Positions 26,535-35,548 of a DNA stretch of 47,347 nucleotides are shown in pieces (position 1 is the stretch's first letter; every line of letters begins with the position of its first letter). Source of the DNA: Planctomycetota bacterium (GTDB taxonomy: Bacteria > Planctomycetota > UBA1135 > JACQFD01). A model generated the notes under the pieces. That model did no database searches, was not told where the DNA came from, and saw only the letters and a program-made list of their open reading frames with translations. Position numbers and translations under genes: made by a program. Where the stretch lies: positions 1 to 47,347 of the forward strand of contig JAEUHX010000050.1 in NCBI GenBank assembly GCA_016792805.1. Reading direction: 5' to 3'.

Positions 26535-28535
26535 ATGACTCGAGGTCACCGTCGTCGTCGCCACCCTCGCCATGGCAAGGGAGCTGGCGGCTATTCCCAG
26601 GAGTTCTCCGGCCAGCCCTATGGCGGAGGCGAAGGCTATGGAACTCCGCAGCCCCGTTATGGCGAAGGGTCGCAATACGGCTCCAGCGAGGAGCCGGGCT
26701 ATGGCGGCCAGCAGGATTACGGCGGCGGCCAGCAGGGTTACGGCGGCGGCCATGGGGGGGACTACAGCCGCGAGGACGCGCCTGGAGATCGCTCGGGCTA
26801 TCGCGAGCAGGAGTCGGGTGAACCTCCGGAGAACCCTTACAGCGCGAGGCCGCGCGCATATCCGCGGGGGCGGAGCGAATACGACGAGCCCAGTCACGAG
26901 CCGGGGCGCGGCCCGAGTGCCTATTCCGACAGGGCACCCTCCGGCGGCGGTCCCCAAGGTTCCGAGCGTGGAGGCGAAGGTGGCCAAGGTGCGCCGTTCG
27001 ATGAGGGGATCGACATGACATCCCATGCCGCGCGCCGCGAAGCGCGTGGAGGCTCGCCCTATGGGGCGCCGCAGGCGCCCTTGGGGGGCCGGACCCAGGA
27101 TCCCCGCAATGGCGAGCCCCGGTCGGCGGAGTCGCGATTTGTGGACTACGGCTCGGGAGACTACGGCGGTACGCCCTTCCCAGGCGGCTATGGATCCCCG
27201 CCGATGGATCCGGGCGCTCCGCGCGGTGACTTCGGCGCTCCGCGCGGTGGCTATGGGGCTCCACAGGGAGCCGGGGTTCCGCCCGAGGCGCGAGAATACG
27301 AGCCGCGCTATTCGCGAGGTCGCCATCCGCGCGGCGGCCATCGCGGGGGTGATCGATTTGGCGACCCCCGATTCGGGGATCCGCGATTTGGGCGAGGGCC
27401 GATTGCGCACTCAGCCGACGAGACCGTCGAAGGCATCTTTGAGGGTCAGAAGGACGGCTCCGGAATGTTGCGGTTCATGCGCAACTCCATGCTGCCATCC
27501 CCCGAGGACGTATTTGTGAGCCAACAGGTGGCGCGGCGATTCTTCCTGCGCGACGGCTCGCTCATTGAAGGGCCACTGGCACCGCCGATGCGGCCCGGCC
27601 ACAAAGCGTCGCTGCGGGAAGTAACAAAAGTAGACGGCATGACGCCCGAGGAGGCCGCGAAGCTTCCGCGGTTCGGCGAGCTCACCGTCATTGATCCCGA
27701 TTTTCATTATGAGCTCGGAGATAATGGTGACATTTCTCTTCGGGTCCTCGACCTGCTCTGCCCCGTGGGCCGCGGCCAACGCGGACTCATCGTCGCGCCG
27801 CCTCGGACCGGCAAGACAATTTTCTTACACAAAGTCGCCCAGGCGATGGAGCAGCTCTATCCCGACGTGCACCTCATGGTGCTGCTCGTCGACGAGCGCC
27901 CCGAAGAGGGCACCGGCTGGAAGCGGCTCGTGAAGGGAGATGTGTTTCTCTCGACGCTTGATGAGGGAACGCGACACCACGTCCAACTCGCGGAAGCAGC
28001 CTTCCGCCGTGCAATTCGCCTCGTGGAGTGCAAGAAAGATGTCATGTTACTTCTCGACTCCATCACGCGGTTGAGCCGCGCCTACAACGCCGAGATCGGG
28101 AACTCGGGGCGCATCCTCACGGGTGGCGTCGACTCGCGGACGATGGAGAAGCCTAAGCGCCTCTTCGGCGCAGCGCGCAACACCGAGCAGGGCGGAGCGC
28201 TCACGATCCTTGGAACCGCGCTCGTCGACACGGGCTCCCGCATGGACCAAGTGATCTTTGAGGAATTCAAAGGCACGGGAAACATGGAACTCGTGCTGTC
28301 GCGAACCCTCGCCGATCGGCGCATTTTCCCAGCCTTCGATATCGGTCTCTCCGGCACGCGCAAGGAGGAGAAGCTCATCTCCCCGGCGAAGCTGAAGCGC
28401 ATCGTGACGCTGCGCCGCGTCATTCAGAAGATGAAGCCGATCGAGGCCATGGAGCAGCTTCTTCGCAAGCTCGAACGTACCCCCAACAACGAGGAGTTCC
28501 TCAGAAACTTCGAACTCGACGGCGCGGGGGCGTAG
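26535..28535 (+). CDS. rho: Transcription termination factor Rho with long N-terminal disordered domain
   Basis: 666 residues. The C-terminal 370 residues are typical Rho: the RNA-binding cold-shock-like domain (about 295-385, VEGIFEGQKDGSGMLRFMRN, FFLRDGSLIEGP), Walker A GLIVAPPRTGKTIF (about 416-429), VLLVDERPEE, LLDSITRLSRAYN, LFGAARNTEQGGALTILGTALVDTGSRMD and the R-loop/C-terminal LSRTLADRRIFPAFDI. The first 290 residues are Gly/Tyr/Gln/Arg/Pro/Ser-rich, with tandem YGGGQ-like and GAPRG-like units, clearly disordered. Standard Rho is near 420 residues, so this is a major insertion. Start ATG 26535. Confidence 0.96.
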   Translation: MTRGHRRRRHPRHGKGAGGYSQEFSGQPYGGGEGYGTPQPRYGEGSQYGSSEEPGYGGQQDYGGGQQGYGGGHGGDYSREDAPGDRSGYREQESGEPPENPYSARPRAYPRGRSEYDEPSHEPGRGPSAYSDRAPSGGGPQGSERGGEGGQGAPFDEGIDMTSHAARREARGGSPYGAPQAPLGGRTQDPRNGEPRSAESRFVDYGSGDYGGTPFPGGYGSPPMDPGAPRGDFGAPRGGYGAPQGAGVPPEAREYEPRYSRGRHPRGGHRGGDRFGDPRFGDPRFGRGPIAHSADETVEGIFEGQKDGSGMLRFMRNSMLPSPEDVFVSQQVARRFFLRDGSLIEGPLAPPMRPGHKASLREVTKVDGMTPEEAAKLPRFGELTVIDPDFHYELGDNGDISLRVLDLLCPVGRGQRGLIVAPPRTGKTIFLHKVAQAMEQLYPDVHLMVLLVDERPEEGTGWKRLVKGDVFLSTLDEGTRHHVQLAEAAFRRAIRLVECKKDVMLLLDSITRLSRAYNAEIGNSGRILTGGVDSRTMEKPKRLFGAARNTEQGGALTILGTALVDTGSRMDQVIFEEFKGTGNMELVLSRTLADRRIFPAFDIGLSGTRKEEKLISPAKLKRIVTLRRVIQKMKPIEAMEQLLRKLERTPNNEEFLRNFELDGAGA

Positions 28536-28591
28536 CCGAACTCACCGTCCGCGTTGACCTCGACGGAGCGGTTTGTAACCTTCTCGCCCCC

Positions 28592-29542
28592 ATGATCCGG
28601 GTCGAACGAATCACTCGTCGCTATGGTCCCACGCTTGCCGTGGACGGCCTGAGCTTCCACGTCGAGCGCGGAGAGATCGTCGGCTTCCTCGGCCCCAATG
28701 GAGCCGGGAAGTCGACGACGATGCGCATGCTGACCGGCTACCTCGCCGCCGATGAAGGGCGCGCCGAGGTCGCGGGCACCGATGTGGCGCTCGACCCCGT
28801 CGCGGTTCGCCGGCGCGTGGGATATCTCCCCGAGTCGAATCCGCTTTATTTGGACATGACGGTCCAGCGGTTTCTTGAGTTTGCGGCGAGCGTCCGAGGC
28901 GTGGAGCGGGGAAAGCGCAAAGCAGCCGTCGATCGAGCAGCGCAGGCCGCGGGTCTTCGCGCTGTGATCGGCAAGGGGATCTCGGAGCTGTCGAAGGGCT
29001 ATCGCCAGCGCGTCGGTCTTGCCCAGGCCCTTGTGCACGACCCCGATTTATTGATTCTCGACGAGCCGACGGCGGGATTGGATCCCAATCAAATTCCGGA
29101 GATTCGCGATTTGTTGCTTCGGCTCGGCCAGGAGAAGAAGACGGTTCTGCTCTCCACGCATATCCTCCAGGAGGTGCCGGCCGTCTGCTCGCGCGTAATC
29201 ATCGTCGCCAAGGGGCGCAAAGTGGCCGATGGACGGCTCGGCGAGCTCCTGCGCCGCGACGGCACCGTGCGTGCCGCCGTCGCAGGAATCGATGCCGGCG
29301 TGGCGGAAGCGGCGCTGGCGGCATTGCCCGGTGTGTCGGTGCGTTCGAAAACCACCCATGATGGGCGGCATCGGTTCGAGCTCTCAGGCCCTCCCGGCGA
29401 CGATCTGTGTGAAAGAATCGGAGCCGCACTCATCGAGCGCGGCGGCCGGATTTGTGAACTCGTCCGCGAGGCGGAGTCGCTCGAGGAGTGCTTCCGGCGG
29501 TTCACGCTGGGCGAAGGCGCCGCCGCGGGAGGTGTGCGATGA
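28592..29542 (+). CDS. ABC transporter ATP-binding protein (GldA-like)
   Basis: 316 residues. ATPase with Walker A GPNGAGKST, Q-loop region VGYLPESNPLYLDMTV, signature LSKGYRQRVGLAQAL (replacing the usual LSGGQ, as in GldA), Walker B LLILDEPTAGLDPNQ and switch His in STHILQE. A 90-residue C-terminal extension has a DUF4162-like regulatory form. The next gene starts within its stop (ATGA), so it energises that permease. The operon (ATPase, permease, GldG-like, DUF4340) is the Gld-type ABC exporter arrangement, needed for gliding in Bacteroidetes but of unknown substrate elsewhere. Confidence 0.92.
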   Translation: MIRVERITRRYGPTLAVDGLSFHVERGEIVGFLGPNGAGKSTTMRMLTGYLAADEGRAEVAGTDVALDPVAVRRRVGYLPESNPLYLDMTVQRFLEFAASVRGVERGKRKAAVDRAAQAAGLRAVIGKGISELSKGYRQRVGLAQALVHDPDLLILDEPTAGLDPNQIPEIRDLLLRLGQEKKTVLLSTHILQEVPAVCSRVIIVAKGRKVADGRLGELLRRDGTVRAAVAGIDAGVAEAALAALPGVSVRSKTTHDGRHRFELSGPPGDDLCERIGAALIERGGRICELVREAESLEECFRRFTLGEGAAAGGVR

Positions 29543-30291
29543 GCCGCGCTGCACTCGCCATCGCAGGCCGGGAGTTCCGCGCCTACTGGGATTCGCCGAT
29601 CGCCTACGTCTTCCTCGCCATTTTCTCGGGTGTGACGGCGTCGGTCTTCTTCGACGGCGGCCTCGGGTTCCCCGGATTCTTCGCGCGGCAGATCGCCGAC
29701 CTCCGGCCTCTTTTTGTGGCGTTGCCGATGCTTTTCCTCGTGCTGGTGCCGCTCATCACGATGCGGCTTTGGGCCGAGGAGCGGCGCACGGGCACCGAAG
29801 AGCTGCTGCTCACTTTTCCGATCCGCGTGCGCGATGCCGTCGTCGGGAAATTCCTCGCCGCTTGGGCGCTGCTATCGACGGCGCTCGCGCTGACACTCCT
29901 CATCACGTTCACCGTGGCGTGGCTCGCGTCGATCCCCGGCAGCAGCCTCGACCTGGGGCCCGTCCTCGGTGGATATGTAGCAGCACTCCTCATGGGGGGC
30001 GCCTACCTCGCCATCGGACTTTTTGTCTCTGCGATTACCCAGCACCAGATCATCGCCGCCGTGGTGAGCGTGTTCGTGCTGTTGTTGCTTTTCTATATTG
30101 GGGACCCGGAATTCTTAGCGGCTCTCCCCGAGTGGCTTCGCGCGCCGTGCGAGGCGATCTCCACGCTTCCGCGATTCAAGGGCGTCTCGCGCGGTGTTCT
30201 CGACTTGCGAGATGTTGCTTATTACCTCTCCATGATGGTGGTGTTCCTTTCCGCGAACGGCGTCGTGGTCGATTCGCGGCGGTGGAGGTGA
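29539..30291 (+). CDS. ABC-2 type permease (GldF-like)
   Basis: 250 residues with six predicted TM segments. The N-terminus ALAIAGREFRAYWDSPIAYVFL and the motif MRLWAEERRTGTEELLLTFPI are typical of the GldF/ABC-2 permease group. The start ATG overlaps the ATPase stop. It is the membrane part of the exporter with the ATPase before it and the GldG-like protein 3 nt after it. Confidence 0.92.
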   Translation: MSRAALAIAGREFRAYWDSPIAYVFLAIFSGVTASVFFDGGLGFPGFFARQIADLRPLFVALPMLFLVLVPLITMRLWAEERRTGTEELLLTFPIRVRDAVVGKFLAAWALLSTALALTLLITFTVAWLASIPGSSLDLGPVLGGYVAALLMGGAYLAIGLFVSAITQHQIIAAVVSVFVLLLLFYIGDPEFLAALPEWLRAPCEAISTLPRFKGVSRGVLDLRDVAYYLSMMVVFLSANGVVVDSRRWR

Positions 30292-30294
30292 GCC

Positions 30295-32121
30295 GTGGCT
30301 GCAACCCGAAGCGCGTCGCTGCACGCTCTGCTCAACCACATCCTCACGGTCGCATTGTTGGTGGCGATCGCCGTCGTCGCCAATCTGATCCTTTCGCGCC
30401 ATCTCGATGCGCGCGTCGATCTCACCGATGACGGCTCCAACACGCTTTCGGCGGGCACGATCCATACGATCCAGCGGCTGCCCGACCGCGCGCGCGTTCG
30501 CGCCTTCTTCACCAAAGAGCTGCCGCCGGAAGCCGTGCCGGCGCTGGAGCCCGCCCTCGACATCGTTGCACAGATCGAGCGCGCCTCCGGGGGAAAAGTA
30601 GCTGTTGATTATTTGGATCCTTCGAAGGCCGACATCGCTCTCGAAGCAAAGAAGCTCGGGATCACTCCGATCGAGGCGCAGGTCCGCCGGAAAGACCGCT
30701 CCGAAAGCGCCACAATTTACTTCGGCGTCGAGATCCGCTGCGCCGACCGTCCGCCAAAGGTGATCCCTTTTGTGGACATTCGCAACGCGGAGTATGAGCT
30801 CGCGCGCGCGCTCAAGGCCGTCGGCGAGGAGAAGCCCACTTTGGTGGCATTTCTCTCTCGGGAGCCCGCCGAGCCGCCGCAGATCCCTGGCGTACAGATG
30901 CCGCCTGCGGAGGGGCGGCTTTTCCAAGGGCTTCGCGAGCTGCTCAAGGATCGCTACCTCGTGCGCGACTTGGGAGAGACCAAGTTCGGCGAGCCGATCC
31001 CGGCCGAGGTGGGGGTCCTCGTGCTGCCGAGACCCGAGAAGCTCGACGAGCGTGAAGTGTTCGAGATCGATCAATTTGTGATGCGCGGCGGGCGGCTTCT
31101 CATCCTGGCAGACGCCCATCTGTATGACGGCCAATTCATGCACACGGCCGTCGACATGGGGCTCGAAGCGCTCCTCGGAAAGTGGGGTGTCAAGATTCCG
31201 ACCGACACGGTCGTCGTCGATCAGTCGCACCAGAGGATTCCGGTGCCGAAGCGCAACCCTCGCGGCGGCATGACTCAGCTGTTTCTGGGGTACCTTCCGT
31301 TCCTGCGAGTCTCCCGCCAGACGGGCGGCTTCTCCGACAAGAGCCCCATTACCAAGAACCTTCAGGAACTCTCGCTTCTGTGGGCTTCTCCGCTGGAGAT
31401 CTTGGCCGACAAGCCGGCCGGTCTCGAGATCGAGCCTCTCATCCAGTCCTCCCGCGCCGCATGGCGCACGAAGGAGGTTGAGAACTTGGTGCCCGACGAG
31501 CAGCTTGAGCGGCGCGTCGCGGAGAAGTTCACTTCTCCGAATCCGGCTCAGGAGAAGCTCGCAGTGGCTTTGGTCGGGAAGTTCCCGTCTCTGTTTGCCG
31601 GCAAGACGCCGCCGGCGGTGACGGCCGTTTCCACGACCTCGCGGCCCGCGCTCGACGACAGCAAGCGGGAAGTGTTGGCTCTCAGCCAAGAGACGCGCGT
31701 CATCGTCCTCGGCGATTCGGACCTCGCGCGCAACGAGGTCGTCATGGGGCGCGACCGGATGTCGGCGACGTTCCTAGGAAATGTGGTGGATTGGCTCGCC
31801 CTCGACCAGGACCTCATTTCCATTCGTTCCCGAGCCCAGGCTCGGCCGATTCGTGACCTCGACGGCGAAGCGCTTCAGAGCCTCGGCATCGAGGAGAAAG
31901 GCTCGGATGTGATTGACATCCAAGAGCTGATCAAGCGCCAGCAGGAGCGCGAGCAGAAATCCCGCGAAGCGAAGGACCTGGCAGACGCGAAGCGCACGCG
32001 CATCAAGGCGGCGAATATTGCAGGACCCGTTGTGTTACTTCTCGCGGCGGGCCTTCTTCGGCTTGGGCTGCGGCGCCGCGCGCGCCGCCTCGCGGCGGAA
32101 GCGTCGTCCAAGGGAATGTGA
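30295..32121 (+). CDS. GldG-like ABC-associated membrane protein
   Basis: 608 residues from GTG 30295. An N-terminal TM helix (about 13-38), a large extracytoplasmic part (about 40-570) and a C-terminal TM helix (IAGPVVLLLAAGLLRLGL) with a basic end. The first domain is the GldG/ABC_transp_aux type (LTDDGSNTLSAGTIHTIQRL, RVRAFFTKELPPEAVPAL, VDYLDPSKA) and the later one contains LLILADAHLYDG and VIVLGDSDLARNEVVMG. It partners the permease as in Gld systems. It is very tightly packed with the neighbours (3 nt before, overlapping stop after). Confidence 0.9.
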   Translation: MAATRSASLHALLNHILTVALLVAIAVVANLILSRHLDARVDLTDDGSNTLSAGTIHTIQRLPDRARVRAFFTKELPPEAVPALEPALDIVAQIERASGGKVAVDYLDPSKADIALEAKKLGITPIEAQVRRKDRSESATIYFGVEIRCADRPPKVIPFVDIRNAEYELARALKAVGEEKPTLVAFLSREPAEPPQIPGVQMPPAEGRLFQGLRELLKDRYLVRDLGETKFGEPIPAEVGVLVLPRPEKLDEREVFEIDQFVMRGGRLLILADAHLYDGQFMHTAVDMGLEALLGKWGVKIPTDTVVVDQSHQRIPVPKRNPRGGMTQLFLGYLPFLRVSRQTGGFSDKSPITKNLQELSLLWASPLEILADKPAGLEIEPLIQSSRAAWRTKEVENLVPDEQLERRVAEKFTSPNPAQEKLAVALVGKFPSLFAGKTPPAVTAVSTTSRPALDDSKREVLALSQETRVIVLGDSDLARNEVVMGRDRMSATFLGNVVDWLALDQDLISIRSRAQARPIRDLDGEALQSLGIEEKGSDVIDIQELIKRQQEREQKSREAKDLADAKRTRIKAANIAGPVVLLLAAGLLRLGLRRRARRLAAEASSKGM

Positions 32122-33167
32122 GCATTGCCATGAATCGCATCAATCTTCTGTTGGCGTCGGTGCTCGCGGTGTTGAGCGTCGTGCTGGTGGTGCTTGAGAA
32201 GCCTTGGGCGCCCGACCGGTTCCAACAGTCGGAGGAACGGAGGAATCTTGCAGTATTTGCGGGATTCACGTCCGCGAAAGCTGCGCGGATCACCATTCGG
32301 CAGAAGCAGGATTCGGTGCTGCTTGAGCGGCGCGCGCAGGGATGGGTGCTGCCCGAGGTTGCGGAGTATCGTGCCAACGAGGAGGCGGTCGCCCGCCTGC
32401 TTGAGCGCGTCGCGGGCATGAAGCAGGGCGATCTCGTCACGCGCGACTCCAAGCAGCACGAGCGCTATCGAGTGCAAGAATCGGAAGCCGTGCACGTGGT
32501 CATCCAGGACAACGGTGGGCAGACCATCGCCGATTTCTATCAGGGGCGCCTTCAGCTCGACGTCGATCCGGGCGGCAACATGCCGAGGCAGATCTCGGCT
32601 TTCGACGGATATGTGCGCCCCGTGTCGGGAAACGAAGTTTACAGAATCTCGCCCTTCGAGCCGCTCGAGCCGGTGCGCGCGATCGAGTGGCTTCCGAGGA
32701 ATTTGTTCCGATTCGACGTGACGGCCGTGCAGACGCTTGTGGTGAGCGGCAGCGATGTCTCGGCGCCCATCGCGCTCTCCCGCGATGCCAAGGGGGAGTG
32801 GACGATCGAGACCGGACAAGCTCAATATTCCCCGGCGAATCGCGAGGCGTGCGATACGCTCGCCCGCTCGTTCTCCTCGGTGTACCTCCAGGAGATCGTC
32901 GGCCCGTACACTCCGGCCGACGCGGGGCGCTACGGATTCGAGCGGCCGCGGCTCCAGGCCGTTGCAACGCTCGCGGGCGGCGGACAGCAGGAGCTGCTCA
33001 TCGGCAATGAGGCGAGTGCGGATTCCTATTATGGACTCGGTAGCACCAATAAGAACGTCGTCCTGAAAGTGCTGAAGTCGGCTCTGACGGCGCTCAACGT
33101 TCCGCGCGAGAAGTTTACAGCTCCGCCGGCTCCGCCCGCCTCGGCGCCCGCGGACCCGAACAAGTAA
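32118..33167 (+). CDS. DUF4340 domain protein
   Basis: 349 residues from GTG 32118, overlapping the stop of the preceding gene; ATG 32130 is also possible. A signal anchor (about 7-22) is followed by repeats of the DUF4340 type: FAGFTSAKAARITIRQKQDSVLLERRAQGWVLPE and later VQTLVVSGSDVSAPIALSRD with GEWTIE, and YGFERPRLQAVATLAGGGQQELLIGN. This family regularly follows GldG-like genes and is likely an extracytoplasmic component of the exporter. It has a Pro/Ala-rich end. Confidence 0.88.
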   Translation: MSIAMNRINLLLASVLAVLSVVLVVLEKPWAPDRFQQSEERRNLAVFAGFTSAKAARITIRQKQDSVLLERRAQGWVLPEVAEYRANEEAVARLLERVAGMKQGDLVTRDSKQHERYRVQESEAVHVVIQDNGGQTIADFYQGRLQLDVDPGGNMPRQISAFDGYVRPVSGNEVYRISPFEPLEPVRAIEWLPRNLFRFDVTAVQTLVVSGSDVSAPIALSRDAKGEWTIETGQAQYSPANREACDTLARSFSSVYLQEIVGPYTPADAGRYGFERPRLQAVATLAGGGQQELLIGNEASADSYYGLGSTNKNVVLKVLKSALTALNVPREKFTAPPAPPASAPADPNK

Positions 33168-33173
33168 GGTTCT

Positions 33174-34943
33174 GTGGAGACCGAGCCGAGCGCCGCGCGC
33201 GAGCCGTCTCGGCTGCGGCTGCTCGTGGCGATCTTTGCGATCGCCCTCCTGCTTCGGCTTCCCGTGCTCGGCCATGGGCTGCCGGGGCTGTACGTGCCCG
33301 ACACGCACAGCGTGCGCAACGCGCTGGGGATGCTTCAAAAGCGCGACCTCGTTCCGGCTTCGAATGAGTTCAGCTCCTATCCCTATCTGTACTCTTACGC
33401 CTGCTTGCCGCTTTTTGTGGGAGACTACGCCTGGGCGCGTGTGAGCGGCGAGGCTGCATCGACGGCCGCCTACCAGGAGTCCGCGCAAGCGCACCTCGAA
33501 CGGTTCCATCGTCTGGGGCGCGTGCTGTCGGCGCTCTTCGGCGCCACCGCGGCGGCCGCGGCGGCTGCAGGAGGTCTCGCGCTCTTCGGGCGACGCGGCG
33601 GTTGGCTCTGCGGAATCGTGGCTTCGGTCTCGCCGATGCCGTATCTGTTGTCTCTACATGAGCGCCCTTGGTCGATGGTGCACGCCTTCACGGCACTCTC
33701 GGCAGCTGCCGCGGTGGCGGCACTTGTACGAAGTGGCACCTCGCCGCGCAGCTCTGCGCGCTCCCTCTGGCTCGCCTCCGCAGCTGCGGGCGCCGCCACT
33801 GCGAGCCACCAGCTCGGGGCGGCGGCCTTCGCGCTCGTCGCCGGCGCGGTATTGTTGCATCCCGGACTGGCGCTCGCCCGGCGCGGGATGCAACTATTCG
33901 TCTGCGGCGCGCTATTTCTTGGCGTTGCCGTGATCGGCTACCCGTTCTTGATTCGCTACGGCCTCACCGGCGCCCCAAAGACCTCCGTGACGAGCGCCAC
34001 CGACGTGAGCCTCGGCGGCCAGGGGCTCGTCCTCTCCAAGTTCGATGGCAAGTACACCGCGGAAGCGCTCACGGGCGTCTTCACCTCCGAGCTCACCATT
34101 CCGCTGCTCGCGTTGCTCGGAGCTTGGGTCGTGTTCCGCCGCAGCCGGAGCGCGGCGGGGGCGCTTCTATTCCTTGTGATTCCGATCACACTTTTCTTCA
34201 GCAGATACACGGGAACCCACGCCCGCTACTTCATGGTGGCCTGGCCGGCAGTGTGGCTTCTCGCAGGGGCAGCCTGCGCGGATCTGTGGCATCGTGGAGC
34301 CGCGTTGCGCGCACTTGTGGTTCTCAGCTTAGCGCTTCCCACCGCCGGAACGCTTCGCACGGCACAAATCCTGCTGGAGCCCGACACGCGCGCCGAAGCC
34401 GAAGACCGCGCGCGGCGCGAGCTCCCGGAAGGGGCCGTCGTCGCCGTCGAGCCTTACGGGCCCTCCTTGCCCTCGAGCGTCGCTTGGCTGGAGCGGCTCG
34501 CCGCTGCCAAGAGCGGAGCGCTCACACGCCGCGAGCAGATGGCGCTCGCCCGACGCGAGCCCGGCGGCTTCGCCGTCTTGCCGCTCGAGCGCTTTTGTGT
34601 GCAAGCCGTTCCCGAGGGCTACGCTCGCGGGCTGCTGCCCCTCGCAGAGGAATTGTGGCCATCCACAAAAACTGTGGTGAAGCTTCTCGCCCACTCCGGC
34701 GCCCGCTACCTCGTGCGCGTCGACCGATTCCCGGCACAGACCCGATCGGACGAGGTGGCGGCGCTCACCGAGGATCCCGCGCGCGCGCGACTTTTGTGGC
34801 AAGTGGATCCAAGTCGCGGCGAGTCGCCGGCGCCCGAGGCGCTGCTGCCCTTCGAGCCTCGCCTCGGTCTCTGGGCGCTGCTCTCCGTTTCGCGGCCGGG
34901 GCCTCGCATCCGCGTTTACGAGCTCTTGGATCGCAATAAGTAA
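33174..34943 (+). CDS. Polytopic membrane protein, probable GT39/GT83-type glycosyltransferase
   Basis: 589 residues from GTG 33174, 6 nt after the DUF4340 gene. About nine to eleven hydrophobic helices in the first 420 residues, then a soluble C-terminal part. The first loop (LPVLGHGLPGLYVPDTHSVRNALGML) has an Asp near where polyprenyl-phosphate-sugar transferases place their catalytic acid, and the chain resembles the PMT_2 family, but I see no exact signature. It probably modifies a lipid, polysaccharide or protein. Its 3' end overlaps the Nudix gene on the other strand by 28 nt. A hypothetical membrane protein is the fall-back. Confidence 0.7.
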   Translation: METEPSAAREPSRLRLLVAIFAIALLLRLPVLGHGLPGLYVPDTHSVRNALGMLQKRDLVPASNEFSSYPYLYSYACLPLFVGDYAWARVSGEAASTAAYQESAQAHLERFHRLGRVLSALFGATAAAAAAAGGLALFGRRGGWLCGIVASVSPMPYLLSLHERPWSMVHAFTALSAAAAVAALVRSGTSPRSSARSLWLASAAAGAATASHQLGAAAFALVAGAVLLHPGLALARRGMQLFVCGALFLGVAVIGYPFLIRYGLTGAPKTSVTSATDVSLGGQGLVLSKFDGKYTAEALTGVFTSELTIPLLALLGAWVVFRRSRSAAGALLFLVIPITLFFSRYTGTHARYFMVAWPAVWLLAGAACADLWHRGAALRALVVLSLALPTAGTLRTAQILLEPDTRAEAEDRARRELPEGAVVAVEPYGPSLPSSVAWLERLAAAKSGALTRREQMALARREPGGFAVLPLERFCVQAVPEGYARGLLPLAEELWPSTKTVVKLLAHSGARYLVRVDRFPAQTRSDEVAALTEDPARARLLWQVDPSRGESPAPEALLPFEPRLGLWALLSVSRPGPRIRVYELLDRNK

Positions 34944-35461
34944 CGAGCGAGAGCAGCCGACGTGAATCCGTCGCGCACCTCTCCGCGCTGATACAAATCG
35001 ATCAGCCTCTCGCGCTCCATCGGCACGACCTCGATGCGCTCCGTCGGTTCGAGATCGAGCGCGCCCGTCGGCTCGCAGTCGTGGGCCGCCAGCAAATGTC
35101 CGCGGTGATTGGAGATGCCCGTCAGCGGGTAGAACGTGCCGAGGCGTTCGAACCGCCCCGGCGTGTGCCCCGTCTCTTCGCGCAGCTCGCGCGCGGCGCC
35201 CACCTCCACGGCCTCGCCGGGGTGAAGCCGCCCAGCCGGCACTTCCCAGAGCTGCTCCATCACGGTGTACCGCCATTGGCGCAGCATCAGGATGCGTCCG
35301 TCGCGCAGCACGGGCACCACGCAAACGGCCTCGGGAATCTCGATGACGAGGTGCACGCCGCGGAAGCCGCCGGACACCTCGAAATCATCGCGCCGCACCG
35401 AGCAGCGCGCGTCGACGAAGGGCGTCGACGTGGAGAGCGTGCGAAAGGGATTCTCAGACAC
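34916..35461 (-). CDS. Nudix hydrolase (ADP-ribose pyrophosphatase type)
   Basis: 181 residues from GTG at 35459-35461. The complete Nudix box is present: G-R-L-H-P-G-E then A-A-R-E-L-R-E-E-T-G-H, matching GX5EX7REUXEEXGU. The surroundings (VCVVPVLRDGRILMLRQWRY, LWEVPAGRLHPGE, LGTFYPLTGISNHRGHLLAA) are those of ADP-ribose/nucleoside diphosphate-sugar pyrophosphatases. It hydrolyses an X-linked nucleoside diphosphate with Mg2+. Divergent from the next gene, with 87 nt between. It converges on and overlaps the preceding gene. Confidence 0.9.
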   Translation of the reverse strand: MSENPFRTLSTSTPFVDARCSVRRDDFEVSGGFRGVHLVIEIPEAVCVVPVLRDGRILMLRQWRYTVMEQLWEVPAGRLHPGEAVEVGAARELREETGHTPGRFERLGTFYPLTGISNHRGHLLAAHDCEPTGALDLEPTERIEVVPMERERLIDLYQRGEVRDGFTSAALARYLLRSKSS

Positions 35462-35548
35462 GGCAGCATCATCGCGCGCGGAGGGGGCGCAGCCGTAGCG
35501 TCCGCCGCTCTCGTTTCACGGCACCTCCGCCGACGCTACCCTCCTCCA

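Noticed and set aside
26311..26538. Leader peptide ORF overlapping the rho start
   Set aside because: It begins with TTG, has no recognisable content or ribosome binding site and is likely fortuitous; a regulatory leader peptide remains possible.
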